A DNA stretch of 64,000 nucleotides from Bog-473 sp963791995 (GTDB taxonomy: Bacteria > Actinomycetota > Acidimicrobiia > Acidimicrobiales > RAAP-2), in assembly GCA_963791995.1 (NCBI GenBank), contig CAWBUQ010000004.1:310001-374000 (forward strand), read 5' to 3'. The translations under genes were made by a program, and so were the position numbers. How positions within the stretch are numbered: position 1 is the first letter of the stretch; each line of letters opens with the position of its first letter. Positions 1-8,080 of the stretch are shown here, one piece after another. Under the pieces are notes generated by a model. The model saw only the letters and a list, made by a program, of their open reading frames with translations. It searched no databases and had not been told where the DNA came from.

Positions 1-257
1 GGGTCGAGCCCCTTGGCCAGGCAGTGGCCGTGGCCGCGATGGGTGGACGTGATGACGTCGTCGGCCCGCAGCGGCCAGCACGCGCCGACCGCCGCAGCTT
101 CCTGGCCGATTGAGAGGTGGACGAAGCCGGGCACGAGCCCGTCGCGGTACAGCGCGGCGACCCGCTCCTCGAAGCCGCGGATGCGGGCCATGCGGCGCTG
201 CATCTCGAGGAGTTCGGCCCGTGAGAGGCCCGGCTCGGCATCGGCGCTGGCAGCCAT
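1..257 (-). CDS. Thiamine-diphosphate-dependent dehydrogenase E1 alpha subunit, N-terminal part
   Basis: Reading the minus strand from ATG at 257 gives about 85 residues that run off the window edge, so the gene is partial. The sequence has the N-terminal pattern of pyruvate/acetoin dehydrogenase E1 alpha: RRMARIRGFEERVAALY, then FVHLSIGQEA and STHRGHGHCLAKG. In that family this part forms the substrate channel and begins the thiamine-diphosphate site; the diphosphate-binding GDG motif would lie outside the window. It is divergent from an SDR gene, and a palindrome lies between the two starts. The exact 2-oxoacid or acetoin substrate cannot be told from this fragment. Confidence 0.85.
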   Translation of the reverse strand, partial: MAASADAEPGLSRAELLEMQRRMARIRGFEERVAALYRDGLVPGFVHLSIGQEAAAVGACWPLRADDVITSTHRGHGHCLAKGLD

Positions 258-267
258 GGTGGGTTAG

Positions 268-283
268 TGTACTGATCGGTACA
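268..283. promoter_or_regulatory. Palindromic operator between divergent genes
   Basis: TGTACTGATCGGTACA is a 16-base inverted repeat, with 14 of 16 positions symmetric around GATC. It sits 10 to 12 bases from the starts of both the E1 alpha gene and the SDR gene, so one bound dimer could cover both promoters or ribosome sites. The size and symmetry fit a TetR-family operator. The TetR gene at 1799-2464 is the nearest candidate, but that link is inference. Confidence 0.55.
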
Positions 284-295
284 AGCAGGAGGCCG

Positions 296-1075
296 ATGTC
301 CGCGCAGATCGAGATTCCCGACACCTTCCCGGCTGCCGGCGAGGTGACCGGCAAGCGGGTCGTCATCACCGGCGCGGGACGGGGGCTCGGATCGCTGCTG
401 GCCCACGCCTTCTCGGCGGCCGGTGCGACCGTGGCGCTGGTGGCGCGCACCGAGCGTGACCTGAAGGACGTGGCCGCACACTTGGCGGGACCGTCGCTGG
501 TGCTCAGTGGCGACGTCAGCGACGAGGACTTCAACGAGTCCGTCGCGGACGCCTGCGTCGCCGAGTGGGGCGGCCTCGACGTGTGGATCGCCAACGCGGG
601 GATCTCGCCCGTCGTGGCCGGTCCACAGGAGACCGAGGCCGGCGTGTGGCGGCGGGTCCTCGAGGTGAACCTCACCGGCGCCTTTCTCGGCGCCAGGGCC
701 GCGGCCCGCGTGATGCGCGAGGGCGGGCGGCTCATCTTCACCGGGTCGGTGCTGGGCGAGCGGCCACGCCGGGGTCTCTCGGCCTACAGCGCGTCGAAGG
801 CCGGCTTGACGGCCCTGGCCAAAGGGCTGGCGCTCGACCTGGCACCGTCGGGCATCACCGTCAACGTCGTGGCGCCGGGTTGGTTCGATTCGCCCATGGC
901 CGAGGGCTGGAAGCAAAACGCCCGGCTGTCCGAGGCGATCACCAGCCACACGGCGTTGGGTCGGTGGGGCGCGCCGAGCGATCTCGCCGGTGCCTACCAG
1001 TTCCTGGCCTCGGACGCCGCGGCCTTCGTCACCGGCGCCATCCTCACCGTGGACGGCGGGTACTTGCTCCTATGA
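296..1075 (+). CDS. SDR-family oxidoreductase
   Basis: A 259-residue classical short-chain dehydrogenase/reductase. Visible are the cofactor motif TGAGRGLG at about residues 25-32, a NAG motif (IANAGIS) near 100, and the catalytic pair in YSASK near residue 164. The tail ends in TVDGGY, typical of the family. I chose ATG 296 because it follows AGGAGGCC and conserved sequence starts just after it; a longer reading upstream is not SDR-like. The stop overlaps the next SDR by 4 bases (ATGA), so the two are translationally coupled. The substrate is probably a hydroxyacyl or alcohol intermediate, which is inferred only from the neighbourhood. Confidence 0.9.
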   Translation: MSAQIEIPDTFPAAGEVTGKRVVITGAGRGLGSLLAHAFSAAGATVALVARTERDLKDVAAHLAGPSLVLSGDVSDEDFNESVADACVAEWGGLDVWIANAGISPVVAGPQETEAGVWRRVLEVNLTGAFLGARAAARVMREGGRLIFTGSVLGERPRRGLSAYSASKAGLTALAKGLALDLAPSGITVNVVAPGWFDSPMAEGWKQNARLSEAITSHTALGRWGAPSDLAGAYQFLASDAAAFVTGAILTVDGGYLLL

Positions 1076-1827
1076 CGCCTGACACGGGCGCGCGCCGGGT
1101 CATCGCCATCACCGGGGCCGGTGGCGCGCTCGGTGCCGCGGTGTCGCGGCGCTTGGCCGGCGAACCGGACACTGCCGTCGTCCTGAGCGACGTGTCCGAG
1201 CCGTCGCTGGCCGCGACGGTCGCCGCACTGGCGGAAGCTCCCTCGCCGGTGGCCACGATGATCGCCGACGTCAGCGACCCGGTCGCGGTCGAGCGTGTGG
1301 TCGGTCTCGCGGTCGAGCAGTTCGGGCGGCTCGACGTCCTGGTGAGCAACGCCGGCGTGCTGACACCGAGTGGTCGCATCCACAACCAGACGACCGAGGA
1401 CTGGGAGCGCGCCTTCCGGATCAACGTCTTGGGCGCGGTCAACGGCATCAGCGCCGCCGTGGCCGTCATGCGGCCCCAGCGGGCCGGTTCGATCATCCTC
1501 ACGGCGTCGGTCGCCGGCATGACCGCCTGGTCGCACTCCGGTCCGTACTGCGCGACGAAGGCGGCGGTGATCCAGCTGGCCAAGGTGGCTGCGGTGGAAT
1601 ACGCAGCGGACGGAATCCGCGTGAACTGCGTCTGCCCGGGGACGTTCCGCTCGGCCATCCACGAGGGGATGTCCGACGACGCACTCGATGCCATCGCGGG
1701 GCGCCACCCGCTCGGGCTGGGGTCCGCGGCGGATCTGGTGGGTGCGTACTCCTACTTGGCGGGCGACGACTCCCGCTGGACCACGGGAGCCGCACTCGTC
1801 ATCGACGGGGGGTACTCCGCCCCGTGA
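1072..1827 (+). CDS. SDR-family oxidoreductase
   Basis: A 251-residue classical SDR starting at the ATG that overlaps the previous stop. Cofactor motif TGAGGALG at about residues 14-21, SNAG near 95, and the catalytic Tyr/Lys in YCATK at about 159-163. The protein ends in VIDGGY. It is a second, different SDR rather than a copy of its neighbour, so the pair may oxidise two positions or form a mixed oligomer. Its 3' end overlaps the convergent TetR gene by 29 bases. Confidence 0.9.
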   Translation: MTPDTGARRVIAITGAGGALGAAVSRRLAGEPDTAVVLSDVSEPSLAATVAALAEAPSPVATMIADVSDPVAVERVVGLAVEQFGRLDVLVSNAGVLTPSGRIHNQTTEDWERAFRINVLGAVNGISAAVAVMRPQRAGSIILTASVAGMTAWSHSGPYCATKAAVIQLAKVAAVEYAADGIRVNCVCPGTFRSAIHEGMSDDALDAIAGRHPLGLGSAADLVGAYSYLAGDDSRWTTGAALVIDGGYSAP

Positions 1828-2464
1828 CCGCGTCCGGTGATCTGTCGTCGACGCTCGGGTTGGCGATGCCGTGCATGAAGATCTCGGCGAAGGGCTGGCC
1901 CACCGAGCGAGCGGAGAGACGCCCACCGGGCTTGAGCCAGAGGTACGTGTAGTTGTGCATGCCGAGCCACGCCCTGGCGGCCAGCCAGGGATCGACGTCG
2001 CGGAATTCCCCCGTCTCGACCCCGGCGCGCAGGACCGCCTCGACCCTGCCTTCGTAGTGGCGTCGCCTGATTCGGAACTGTTCGGCCCGGGCCCCGGTCA
2101 GCGCGGGGAACTCGTGGAGGAAGACCCACACATGGTCGGGGTAGCGGTGGATGACGTCGAGCAGCTCGTCACCGAGCATGGCCAGCTGCGCCGACGGCGA
2201 GCCACCGGCCTCGGCGACCCGGTCGGCACCGAGCATGACCTCGTCCATGACGCGGTCATGAATGGCCGCCAGCAGCTCCTCCTTGGAGCCGATGTAGTGG
2301 TACAGCGCACCTTTGCCCAGTTCGTTGGCGGCACAGAGCTCCATGATCCCGGTGGCGTGGTAGCCCTGTCGTGCGAAGACGTGCGCCGAGGTGTCGATGA
2401 TGGCCTCGCGCCGCTGTTCCCACTTCGCGCTCCGTCGGGTGTCGCCATTCGGCTGCACGCTCAC
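1799..2464 (-). CDS. TetR-family transcriptional regulator
   Basis: A typical TetR protein. The N-terminal helix-turn-helix begins REAIIDTSAHVFARQGYHA, continues with GIMELCAANELGKGALYHY, and is followed by SKEELL. The remainder is a divergent ligand-binding domain. I take GTG at 2464 (VSVQPNGD) as the start because upstream in-frame sequence looks non-coding; GTG at 2458 is also possible. The gene converges on the SDR pair and diverges from an acyl-CoA ligase. It could control the palindrome at 268-283 and its own promoter at 2465-2574; this is inference. Confidence 0.88.
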   Translation of the reverse strand: MSVQPNGDTRRSAKWEQRREAIIDTSAHVFARQGYHATGIMELCAANELGKGALYHYIGSKEELLAAIHDRVMDEVMLGADRVAEAGGSPSAQLAMLGDELLDVIHRYPDHVWVFLHEFPALTGARAEQFRIRRRHYEGRVEAVLRAGVETGEFRDVDPWLAARAWLGMHNYTYLWLKPGGRLSARSVGQPFAEIFMHGIANPSVDDRSPDAVTGRSTPRR

Positions 2465-2574
2465 GGATGCGACGCTAGTGGGCAGGGGCCCGGCGGCCGG
2501 GATTCGGGCTTCGAGAGCCTGGACGGGCTCCTGCACTCTGCGATGGGCGGCCGCATCGTGGCGGGAGGCCGGCG

Positions 2575-4104
2575 ATGAGAACGAACGTGAACTGGTTCGG
2601 GGTGCTGGCCCATCACGCGGCGCGTACCCCCGACAAGGCGATCACGGTGTTCGAGGGGCAGGGGCTGACGTTCGCCCAGATGGAGGCCCGGGTCACGGCG
2701 CTGGCCGGCGGGCTGCAGGCACGAGGGGTCGGCCCCGGCGACGTCATCGGGCTGTTGTCGTACAACTGTCCCGAGTTCCTCCAGACGATGTTCGCCGCCA
2801 ACTACCTCGGCGCCATCGTGATGCCGATCAACTGGCGGCTGGCCGCGCCCGAGGTGCGATTCATCCTCGAGCACTCCGAGGCGCGGGTGCTCGTGAGCGA
2901 CGAGTCGCTCGTCGAGCTGGCGAACCAGGCGACCGCCGACGCCGAGGCGCCGATCGTGCTGGCCTGCGTGGGGAACGCCGCTCCGCCCGGGTGGGTGACG
3001 CTGGCCGAACTCGAAGACGCAGGTTCTGCCCGCGGACCCGCTCCGGCGACAACCGAGCCCGACGACGTCCACCGTCTGATGTACACGTCAGGCACGACGG
3101 GGCGTCCGAAGGGAGTGATGATCACGCACGCCAACCTGGCGTGGAAGAACCTGGCCCACATCATCGAATTCGGGTTCACGGGTGCGGACCTCGGCCTGGC
3201 CTGCGGGCCGCTGTACCACGTCGGGGCCCTCGACCTCACGACGACGTCGTTGATCGCCGCCGGCGCCACGACGATTCTGCACCGGACGTTCGATGCGGCC
3301 ACCGTGGTGAACGAACTGGAACGCTCGCGGGTGTCCGCGGTCTGGCTGGCGCCGGCCATGGTCAACGCCATCATGGCGCTCCCCGACGTCTCCGAACGAG
3401 ATTTCTCGTCGGTGCGCGTGATCATCAACGGCGGGGAGAAGATGCCCATCCCGTTGATCGAGCGCATCGGCCGCACGTTCCCCGCTGCCTGGTTCGCGGA
3501 CGCCTACGGCCTGACCGAGACCGTCTCGGGCGACACGTTCCTCGACCGCGACAGCATCATCACCAAACTCGGCAGCGTCGGGCGGCCCTGCCTGCACCTC
3601 GACGTCTCCGTGTGGGACGACGAGGGCCGGCCCGTCCCCGACGGCGAGCGTGGCGAGATCGTGCTGCGCGGCCCCAAGGTGTTCAAGGGTTATTGGCGTG
3701 ACCCCGAGGCGACAAACCGGGCTTTCGCGGGCGGCTGGTTCCACACCGGCGACATCGGGGTGCGCGACGAGGACGGGTATCTCTTCATCGTCGACCGCCT
3801 CAAGGACATGATCGTCTCCGGCGGCGAGAACATCGCCGGATCCGAGGTCGAGCGCGTGCTCTACGAGCACGACGCGGTGCTCGAGGCGGCCGTCGTCGGT
3901 CGTCCCGACGAGCGATGGGGCGAAGTGCCCGTGGCCTTCGTGGTGCTGCGCCCCGGGACGACCGCGAGCGCCGAGCAGTTGCTGGCGCACTGCGACACCC
4001 AGCTCGCTCGCTACAAGGTCCCCAAGGACATCACTTTCTTGGACGCCCTGCCGCGCAACCCGTCCGGCAAAGTGCTCAAGCGCGAGCTGCGCGCCGGCAA
4101 CTAG
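2575..4104 (+). CDS. AMP-dependent acyl-CoA synthetase
   Basis: An intact 509-residue ANL-superfamily ligase. The phosphate-binding loop YTSGTTGRPKG lies near residue 169, the aromatic substrate/ATP motif DAYGLTET in the middle, then GWFHTGDIG and DRLKDMIVSGGENI, and a C-terminal catalytic lysine in NPSGKVLKRELR. It would activate a carboxylic acid to its CoA thioester through an acyl-AMP. Length and motifs are normal for long-chain or medium-chain FadD-like enzymes, but specificity is unknown. It converges on the alcohol dehydrogenase gene so tightly that the tetranucleotide CTAG supplies both stop codons. Confidence 0.92.
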   Translation: MRTNVNWFGVLAHHAARTPDKAITVFEGQGLTFAQMEARVTALAGGLQARGVGPGDVIGLLSYNCPEFLQTMFAANYLGAIVMPINWRLAAPEVRFILEHSEARVLVSDESLVELANQATADAEAPIVLACVGNAAPPGWVTLAELEDAGSARGPAPATTEPDDVHRLMYTSGTTGRPKGVMITHANLAWKNLAHIIEFGFTGADLGLACGPLYHVGALDLTTTSLIAAGATTILHRTFDAATVVNELERSRVSAVWLAPAMVNAIMALPDVSERDFSSVRVIINGGEKMPIPLIERIGRTFPAAWFADAYGLTETVSGDTFLDRDSIITKLGSVGRPCLHLDVSVWDDEGRPVPDGERGEIVLRGPKVFKGYWRDPEATNRAFAGGWFHTGDIGVRDEDGYLFIVDRLKDMIVSGGENIAGSEVERVLYEHDAVLEAAVVGRPDERWGEVPVAFVVLRPGTTASAEQLLAHCDTQLARYKVPKDITFLDALPRNPSGKVLKRELRAGN

Positions 4105-5042
4105 CCGGGCTCGATGACGACGCGGATCGCGCCGCTCGAGCGGTCGGATGCCACCCGGAACGCCTCCACCGCGTCATCGAGAGGGAATCGGTGGGTGATG
4201 ACCGTGGCGGCGATCTCGGGGTCGACCGCCAGCATGGCCGCCGCCTCCTCCATCTCGCGCAAGCCGTTGTGCTCGCAGTAGCCGAGCGAAGGGATGAGAC
4301 GGGCCTCGTGGTGGAACAGGGGCATCCAGTCGAGTTGTACCGGGCCGAAGTGGATGCCCAGCACGACGATGGTCCCGCCCGGGGCCACCAGCTGTCCGCA
4401 CCGCGCCAGGCTTTCGAGCGAGCCCGCCGCCTCCACGACGACGTCGTAGGCGCCGGCGACACCGACGCGCGCGCCGAGCCGCTCACCCGCGGCGCGCTGG
4501 TGCGGGTGCCGCGCCTCGAGGGCGACTTCGTCGGCACCCATGTGCCGCGCAACGGCGACGGCGAGGAGCCCCAGCGCGCCGGCGCCGACGACCACGACCC
4601 GCGTGCCCGGACCGGTGCCGGCCAGGCGGAGCGCATGCCAGGAGACCGAGGCGGGCTCCACGATGCAGGCGTCGCGCAGGTCGAGGCCGACGGGTACCGG
4701 CACCAGCCTTTCGGAGGGCACACGGAACATGTCGGCCATGCCGCCGTCCGCCCCGATGCCCAGGGCGCGCTGGCCGTGCGTCGGACAGAGGTTGTAGGCG
4801 CCTCGGACACACTGCTCGCATTCCATGCATCCGTAGATCGCCTCGACCACGACGGGCGTGCCGTCGCTGCGCACCCCGGCCAGCTCATGGCCCAAGATGT
4901 TCGTGCTGCCGAACTCGACGTAGCTCAAGTCCGAGGCGCACACGCTGGTGGCGCGCATCTGGAGGACTTCGCCGCCCATACCCGGCGGCTCGTCGAGCTC
5001 GACGACGGCGACGCCGCCCGTCTGGCTGCGGACCGCCCTCAC
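4101..5042 (-). CDS. Zinc-dependent alcohol dehydrogenase (MDR family)
   Basis: A 313-residue medium-chain dehydrogenase. The catalytic zinc ligands appear in SVCASDLS and GHELAG. The structural-zinc cysteines appear in CMECEQCVRGAYNLC, and the Rossmann motif is VGAGALGLLA. It should oxidise an alcohol with NAD(P). It is shorter than the usual 340-350 residues, mainly because the loop between the start and GHE is compact. It is the last gene of a six-gene minus-strand operon; its start overlaps the CMD gene stop by 4 bases. Confidence 0.9.
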   Translation of the reverse strand: MRAVRSQTGGVAVVELDEPPGMGGEVLQMRATSVCASDLSYVEFGSTNILGHELAGVRSDGTPVVVEAIYGCMECEQCVRGAYNLCPTHGQRALGIGADGGMADMFRVPSERLVPVPVGLDLRDACIVEPASVSWHALRLAGTGPGTRVVVVGAGALGLLAVAVARHMGADEVALEARHPHQRAAGERLGARVGVAGAYDVVVEAAGSLESLARCGQLVAPGGTIVVLGIHFGPVQLDWMPLFHHEARLIPSLGYCEHNGLREMEEAAAMLAVDPEIAATVITHRFPLDDAVEAFRVASDRSSGAIRVVIEPG

Positions 5043-5662
5043 GGCGTGTCCGCCGAGTCTGCGGTGTCGCCGGCCGCCTTGCCCGGGGGCGGGCCGCCGC
5101 GCAGGCCGATGCTGTTGAGCACCGTGGCGAGGCAGAGGTAGCCGCCCACCACGAAGAGCAGCTCAAAGAGCTCAGGAGCGTCGAAGGAGCCTGCGAGACG
5201 CTGCCAGGTGTCGTCGCTGACGGCAAAGCCGTCGATCATCTCGTCCACGGCGGCCAGGAGCGCCCGTTCGCCGGCGCTCCAGACCGCAGCGCTCGGGCCT
5301 TCCGCGACGGCGTGCACCTGTGCCTCCGTCACGCCGACGTCTGTGGCCATCCGGGCGTGCTGGTTCCACTCGTACCCCGAGCCGGTCCGCCAGGCGACCC
5401 GGAGGATCACGAGCTCCCGGACGGCGGGGTCCAGCTTGGCCTGCTCACCGGCCAGCATGTCGGTGAAGGCGAGGAAGGTCTCACTGAGGGGAACGTGATG
5501 CGCAAAGAGCTCCATGACGACGGGCATCGGGGGCGCTTCGGGCGCACCGGAGAGGTACAGCTCGGGCCGGCGCAGGTAGGCGAGCAGCGTCGTGCGCGTC
5601 TCGTCGTCCCATTCGGCAAAGGGAACCGGTGCGAGTCGGGCCTCGGGTACGGGCGTCGTCAT
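5039..5662 (-). CDS. Carboxymuconolactone decarboxylase family protein
   Basis: A 207-residue CMD/AhpD-fold protein. The core reads LVILRVAWRTGSGYEWNQHARMA; the E-W-x-x-H signature is visible, but the redox CxxC of AhpD is missing, so a peroxidase role is unlikely. Members of this kind occur as single-domain accessory proteins in catabolic clusters and their reactions are mostly unknown. It is coupled to the alcohol dehydrogenase by a 4-base overlap. Confidence 0.85.
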   Translation of the reverse strand: MTTPVPEARLAPVPFAEWDDETRTTLLAYLRRPELYLSGAPEAPPMPVVMELFAHHVPLSETFLAFTDMLAGEQAKLDPAVRELVILRVAWRTGSGYEWNQHARMATDVGVTEAQVHAVAEGPSAAVWSAGERALLAAVDEMIDGFAVSDDTWQRLAGSFDAPELFELLFVVGGYLCLATVLNSIGLRGGPPPGKAAGDTADSADTP

Positions 5663-5719
5663 GGGTGGAGTACCGCATTCTCGCGCCGCCGCCGTTGCCT
5701 CGCCATCATCCGCGACCCC

Positions 5720-6238
5720 CTACCGGGGTTCCGCGGTGGCGGCCCGCAGGCGCGGTCCCGCGTCGCGCAGCCACGTGGCAACGACGTCGTCGAGGGACTC
5801 GAGCTGGTCCTCGGCGACATACAGGCCTCGCGTCGGGAGAGACGCGCCGAGCTCCACCAACACGGGTCGCAGGTGGACCTCCACCGCCAGTGCGTGCTGC
5901 AGGCCGGCGCCCACCATGACGGGGACCACGGTCACGCCCAGCAGGTCGGTGGTGCTGAACCAATCGAGGAACGACTTGAGCAGGCCCGTGTAACTCGCCT
6001 TGAACGTCGGCGAGGCCACGACGGTGAGCGAGGTGGCTCTGATCTGCTCCACCGCGTTGTGCACGGCGGGGGAGGACCCGTCGAAGAGCTGCGGCGCGAG
6101 TTCGGCCAGGTCGACCGTCACCGTCTCGGCACCGGCAAGTCCCGCGGCCTGGGCTGCTCCGGCCGCGACGGCTTCGGCGACGGTACGCGTCCTCGAGTGG
6201 GCCTTGGGGTTGCCGACGACGATCCCGACAGTACGCAT
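5720..6238 (-). CDS. NADPH-dependent FMN reductase
   Basis: A 172-residue flavodoxin-fold protein. The N-terminal VGNPKAHSRTRTVAEAV is the FMN phosphate-binding region, ASPTFKASYTGLLKSFLDW is the typical isoalloxazine-contacting segment, and GAGLQHALAVE follows. The family passes electrons from NAD(P)H to FMN and often feeds two-component monooxygenases. A possible client is the flavin monooxygenase at 18.8 kb, although it is in another operon. ATG 6238 gives the normal family length. A gap of 7 bases separates it from the upstream gene. Confidence 0.85.
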   Translation of the reverse strand: MRTVGIVVGNPKAHSRTRTVAEAVAAGAAQAAGLAGAETVTVDLAELAPQLFDGSSPAVHNAVEQIRATSLTVVASPTFKASYTGLLKSFLDWFSTTDLLGVTVVPVMVGAGLQHALAVEVHLRPVLVELGASLPTRGLYVAEDQLESLDDVVATWLRDAGPRLRAATAEPR

Positions 6239-6245
6239 GGCCGCG

Positions 6246-7316
6246 TCAGCGAAACGTGGGGATGATCTGGGGCAGATCCGCCGTCGTCCTGATCCCGGGC
6301 GCAGCCGCACACACGTAGGGGACCGCGTTGACCGGGCGGTGGGCGGTGAGACCAGGTGATGTGGCGGCCCACTCGTCGGGGGAGACGGGGAAATGAATGT
6401 CGATGTCGAGCGGCGTGTCGCCCTCGACCAGCACGTGCCACCCCGTCTCGCGCAGGTCCCACGCGGGGTCGATCTCAGTGGTGAGGTACCAATTGGCGCT
6501 GAAGCTCAGGACCGGGCGCCCGTCGCGGAGGCCCACGACCCCGAGGCGCTGCGCGCCGACCGTGCCGGCCTCGACCCTCCCGGCGGCGACGTCCACCGCG
6601 TGGCGTGCCACGGCCACCTCGCCGGTCGCCACCACGTCGTCAAGGGGGATCGAGAGGGAATCGGCGACCGCGCGGAGCGAGCCCGCGAACGAGCCGCCCC
6701 CGTGGGCCTCGAGGCCCCGGGGGTCGAATCCGGCCGGGTCGCGACCGAATCCCATCAGGTCGAAGATCATCTCGGGCGAGTTGCGCGAGGACATGTCGGC
6801 GAACTCCTGAATGCTGAGTCGATCGAGTCTGCGCTGGAGCGACAACAGCGCGTAGGGCAGCGCCTCGGTGATGAACCCCGGACTCGATCCGGTGCTGTAG
6901 AGGGACGTGTCGCCTTGCTCACACGCCGCTTCGATCCGGGCCCGCACGCCGGCATCGAGACTGGCGGCGTGGTGGAACTCGCTACGCGTCGACACCACGT
7001 TCGCACCGGACTCGAGCAGCCTGCAGATGACGTCCATGTCGGCCCGGTCTCCCATGTAGAGCACGCAGTCGGGTTGCAGCGCCAGGATCTCGTCCACCTC
7101 CCGGGTGGCCACGACCCCGGTGGCGCCCCATCCGCACAGCTCGCCGGCATCGGTGCCCGCCTTGTCGTCGGAGTACACGTACAGCCCGACCAGCTCGAGC
7201 TCGGGATGTTCGATCACTGCCCGCAGTGATTTGAGCCCGATGTTGCCCGTCGCCCACTGCACCACCCGATAGCGGTCATTCCCCACGTCGTTCACCGTCT
7301 CCTCATCGTTCGGCAT
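6246..7316 (-). CDS. Dihydrodipicolinate reductase-like / 2,4-diaminopentanoate dehydrogenase-like oxidoreductase
   Basis: A 356-residue NAD(P)-dependent enzyme. The Rossmann start VVQWATGNIGLKSLRAV matches the DapB N-terminal fold as used by 2,4-diaminopentanoate dehydrogenases. Also visible are GLYVYSDDKAGTDAGELCG, ADMDVICRLLESG and GSSPGFITEALPYAL. In actinobacterial lipid clusters this family is common, but the substrate is not established. ATG 7316 is the best start; further upstream the frame overlaps the hydratase gene. I see no frameshift. Confidence 0.82.
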   Translation of the reverse strand: MPNDEETVNDVGNDRYRVVQWATGNIGLKSLRAVIEHPELELVGLYVYSDDKAGTDAGELCGWGATGVVATREVDEILALQPDCVLYMGDRADMDVICRLLESGANVVSTRSEFHHAASLDAGVRARIEAACEQGDTSLYSTGSSPGFITEALPYALLSLQRRLDRLSIQEFADMSSRNSPEMIFDLMGFGRDPAGFDPRGLEAHGGGSFAGSLRAVADSLSIPLDDVVATGEVAVARHAVDVAAGRVEAGTVGAQRLGVVGLRDGRPVLSFSANWYLTTEIDPAWDLRETGWHVLVEGDTPLDIDIHFPVSPDEWAATSPGLTAHRPVNAVPYVCAAAPGIRTTADLPQIIPTFR

Positions 7317-7327
7317 CCGGGCCGCGG

Positions 7328-8080
7328 TCAACGCCCCGACCACCGCGGCGGCCGCTTCTCGGCGAAGGCGAGTGCTCCTTCTCGGGCGTCCTCCGAGCGG
7401 AACACGGCGTCCACCAGGGTGCGCTGCTCCGCCCACAATTCGTCTTCGGTCCGCCCCGGCGTCCGACGCAGGAGCCGTGTGGCTGCGTCGACGCCGAGCG
7501 GTGCGTTGCGCGCGATGGCCGCGGCGAGCTCAATACCGCATGCGAGGGTCTGTCCCGGTTCACAGAGTCGCACGACCAGCCCGTGGGCAAAGGCGGCCTG
7601 CGCGCTGAGCGGTGCGCCGGTGAGGGCCATTTCGGCCACGACCGACTGTGGCAGGTGCCGGGGCAGGCGCAGGAGCGCGCCACCGCCGGGGAAAAGCCCG
7701 AAGCGGACCTCGGGGGATCCGAACGAGGCGTCGGTCGAGGCAACGACGAGATCGGCGATGAGCGCGAGCTCGAGCCCGCCACCGACCGCGACACCCTCGA
7801 CGGCCGCGATCAGCGGTTTGCGGCAGCCGTGGCGGAAGACGTCGTCGATCCGCGCCGGGAGGCCGGAGCGGGCGAAGGCCTTGAGGTCCATGCCGGCACA
7901 GAACGTTCCGCCGGCTCCGGCGAGCACGCCGACGCGCAGCGTGTCGTCGGCATCGAGCGACGCCAGGGCGTCCAGCAGACCGAGTGACATGTCCGAATCG
8001 ATTGCGTTCTTGACCTCGGGGCGGTTGAGGGTGATGACGAGGACGCCTTCGAGCGCCGACGTGCGGACAGCGTCAGTCAT
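7328..8080 (-). CDS. Enoyl-CoA hydratase/isomerase family protein
   Basis: A 250-residue crotonase-fold protein. LNRPEVKNAIDSDM and GAGGTFCAGMDLKAF form the first part of the CoA site and oxyanion hole, and AVGGGLELALIADLVVA with FGSPEVRFGLFPGGG forms the second. The second catalytic glutamate of true hydratases appears as the E of SPEVRFG. It should hydrate or isomerise an enoyl-CoA. ATG 8080 overlaps the end of the P450 gene upstream by 8 bases, so the operon is tightly packed. Confidence 0.9.
   Translation of the reverse strand: MTDAVRTSALEGVLVITLNRPEVKNAIDSDMSLGLLDALASLDADDTLRVGVLAGAGGTFCAGMDLKAFARSGLPARIDDVFRHGCRKPLIAAVEGVAVGGGLELALIADLVVASTDASFGSPEVRFGLFPGGGALLRLPRHLPQSVVAEMALTGAPLSAQAAFAHGLVVRLCEPGQTLACGIELAAAIARNAPLGVDAATRLLRRTPGRTEDELWAEQRTLVDAVFRSEDAREGALAFAEKRPPRWSGR

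Noticed and set aside
2140..2160. Further copies of the TCGACGTCG core inside genes as extra operators
   Set aside because: Such words are common in GC-rich codons for Asp, Val and Arg and lack the AT-rich flanks of the two promoter sites.
5720..6310. Longer start for the FMN reductase
   Set aside because: The extra 24 residues overlap the upstream gene and are basic and non-conserved; ATG 6238 precedes the flavin-binding strand.
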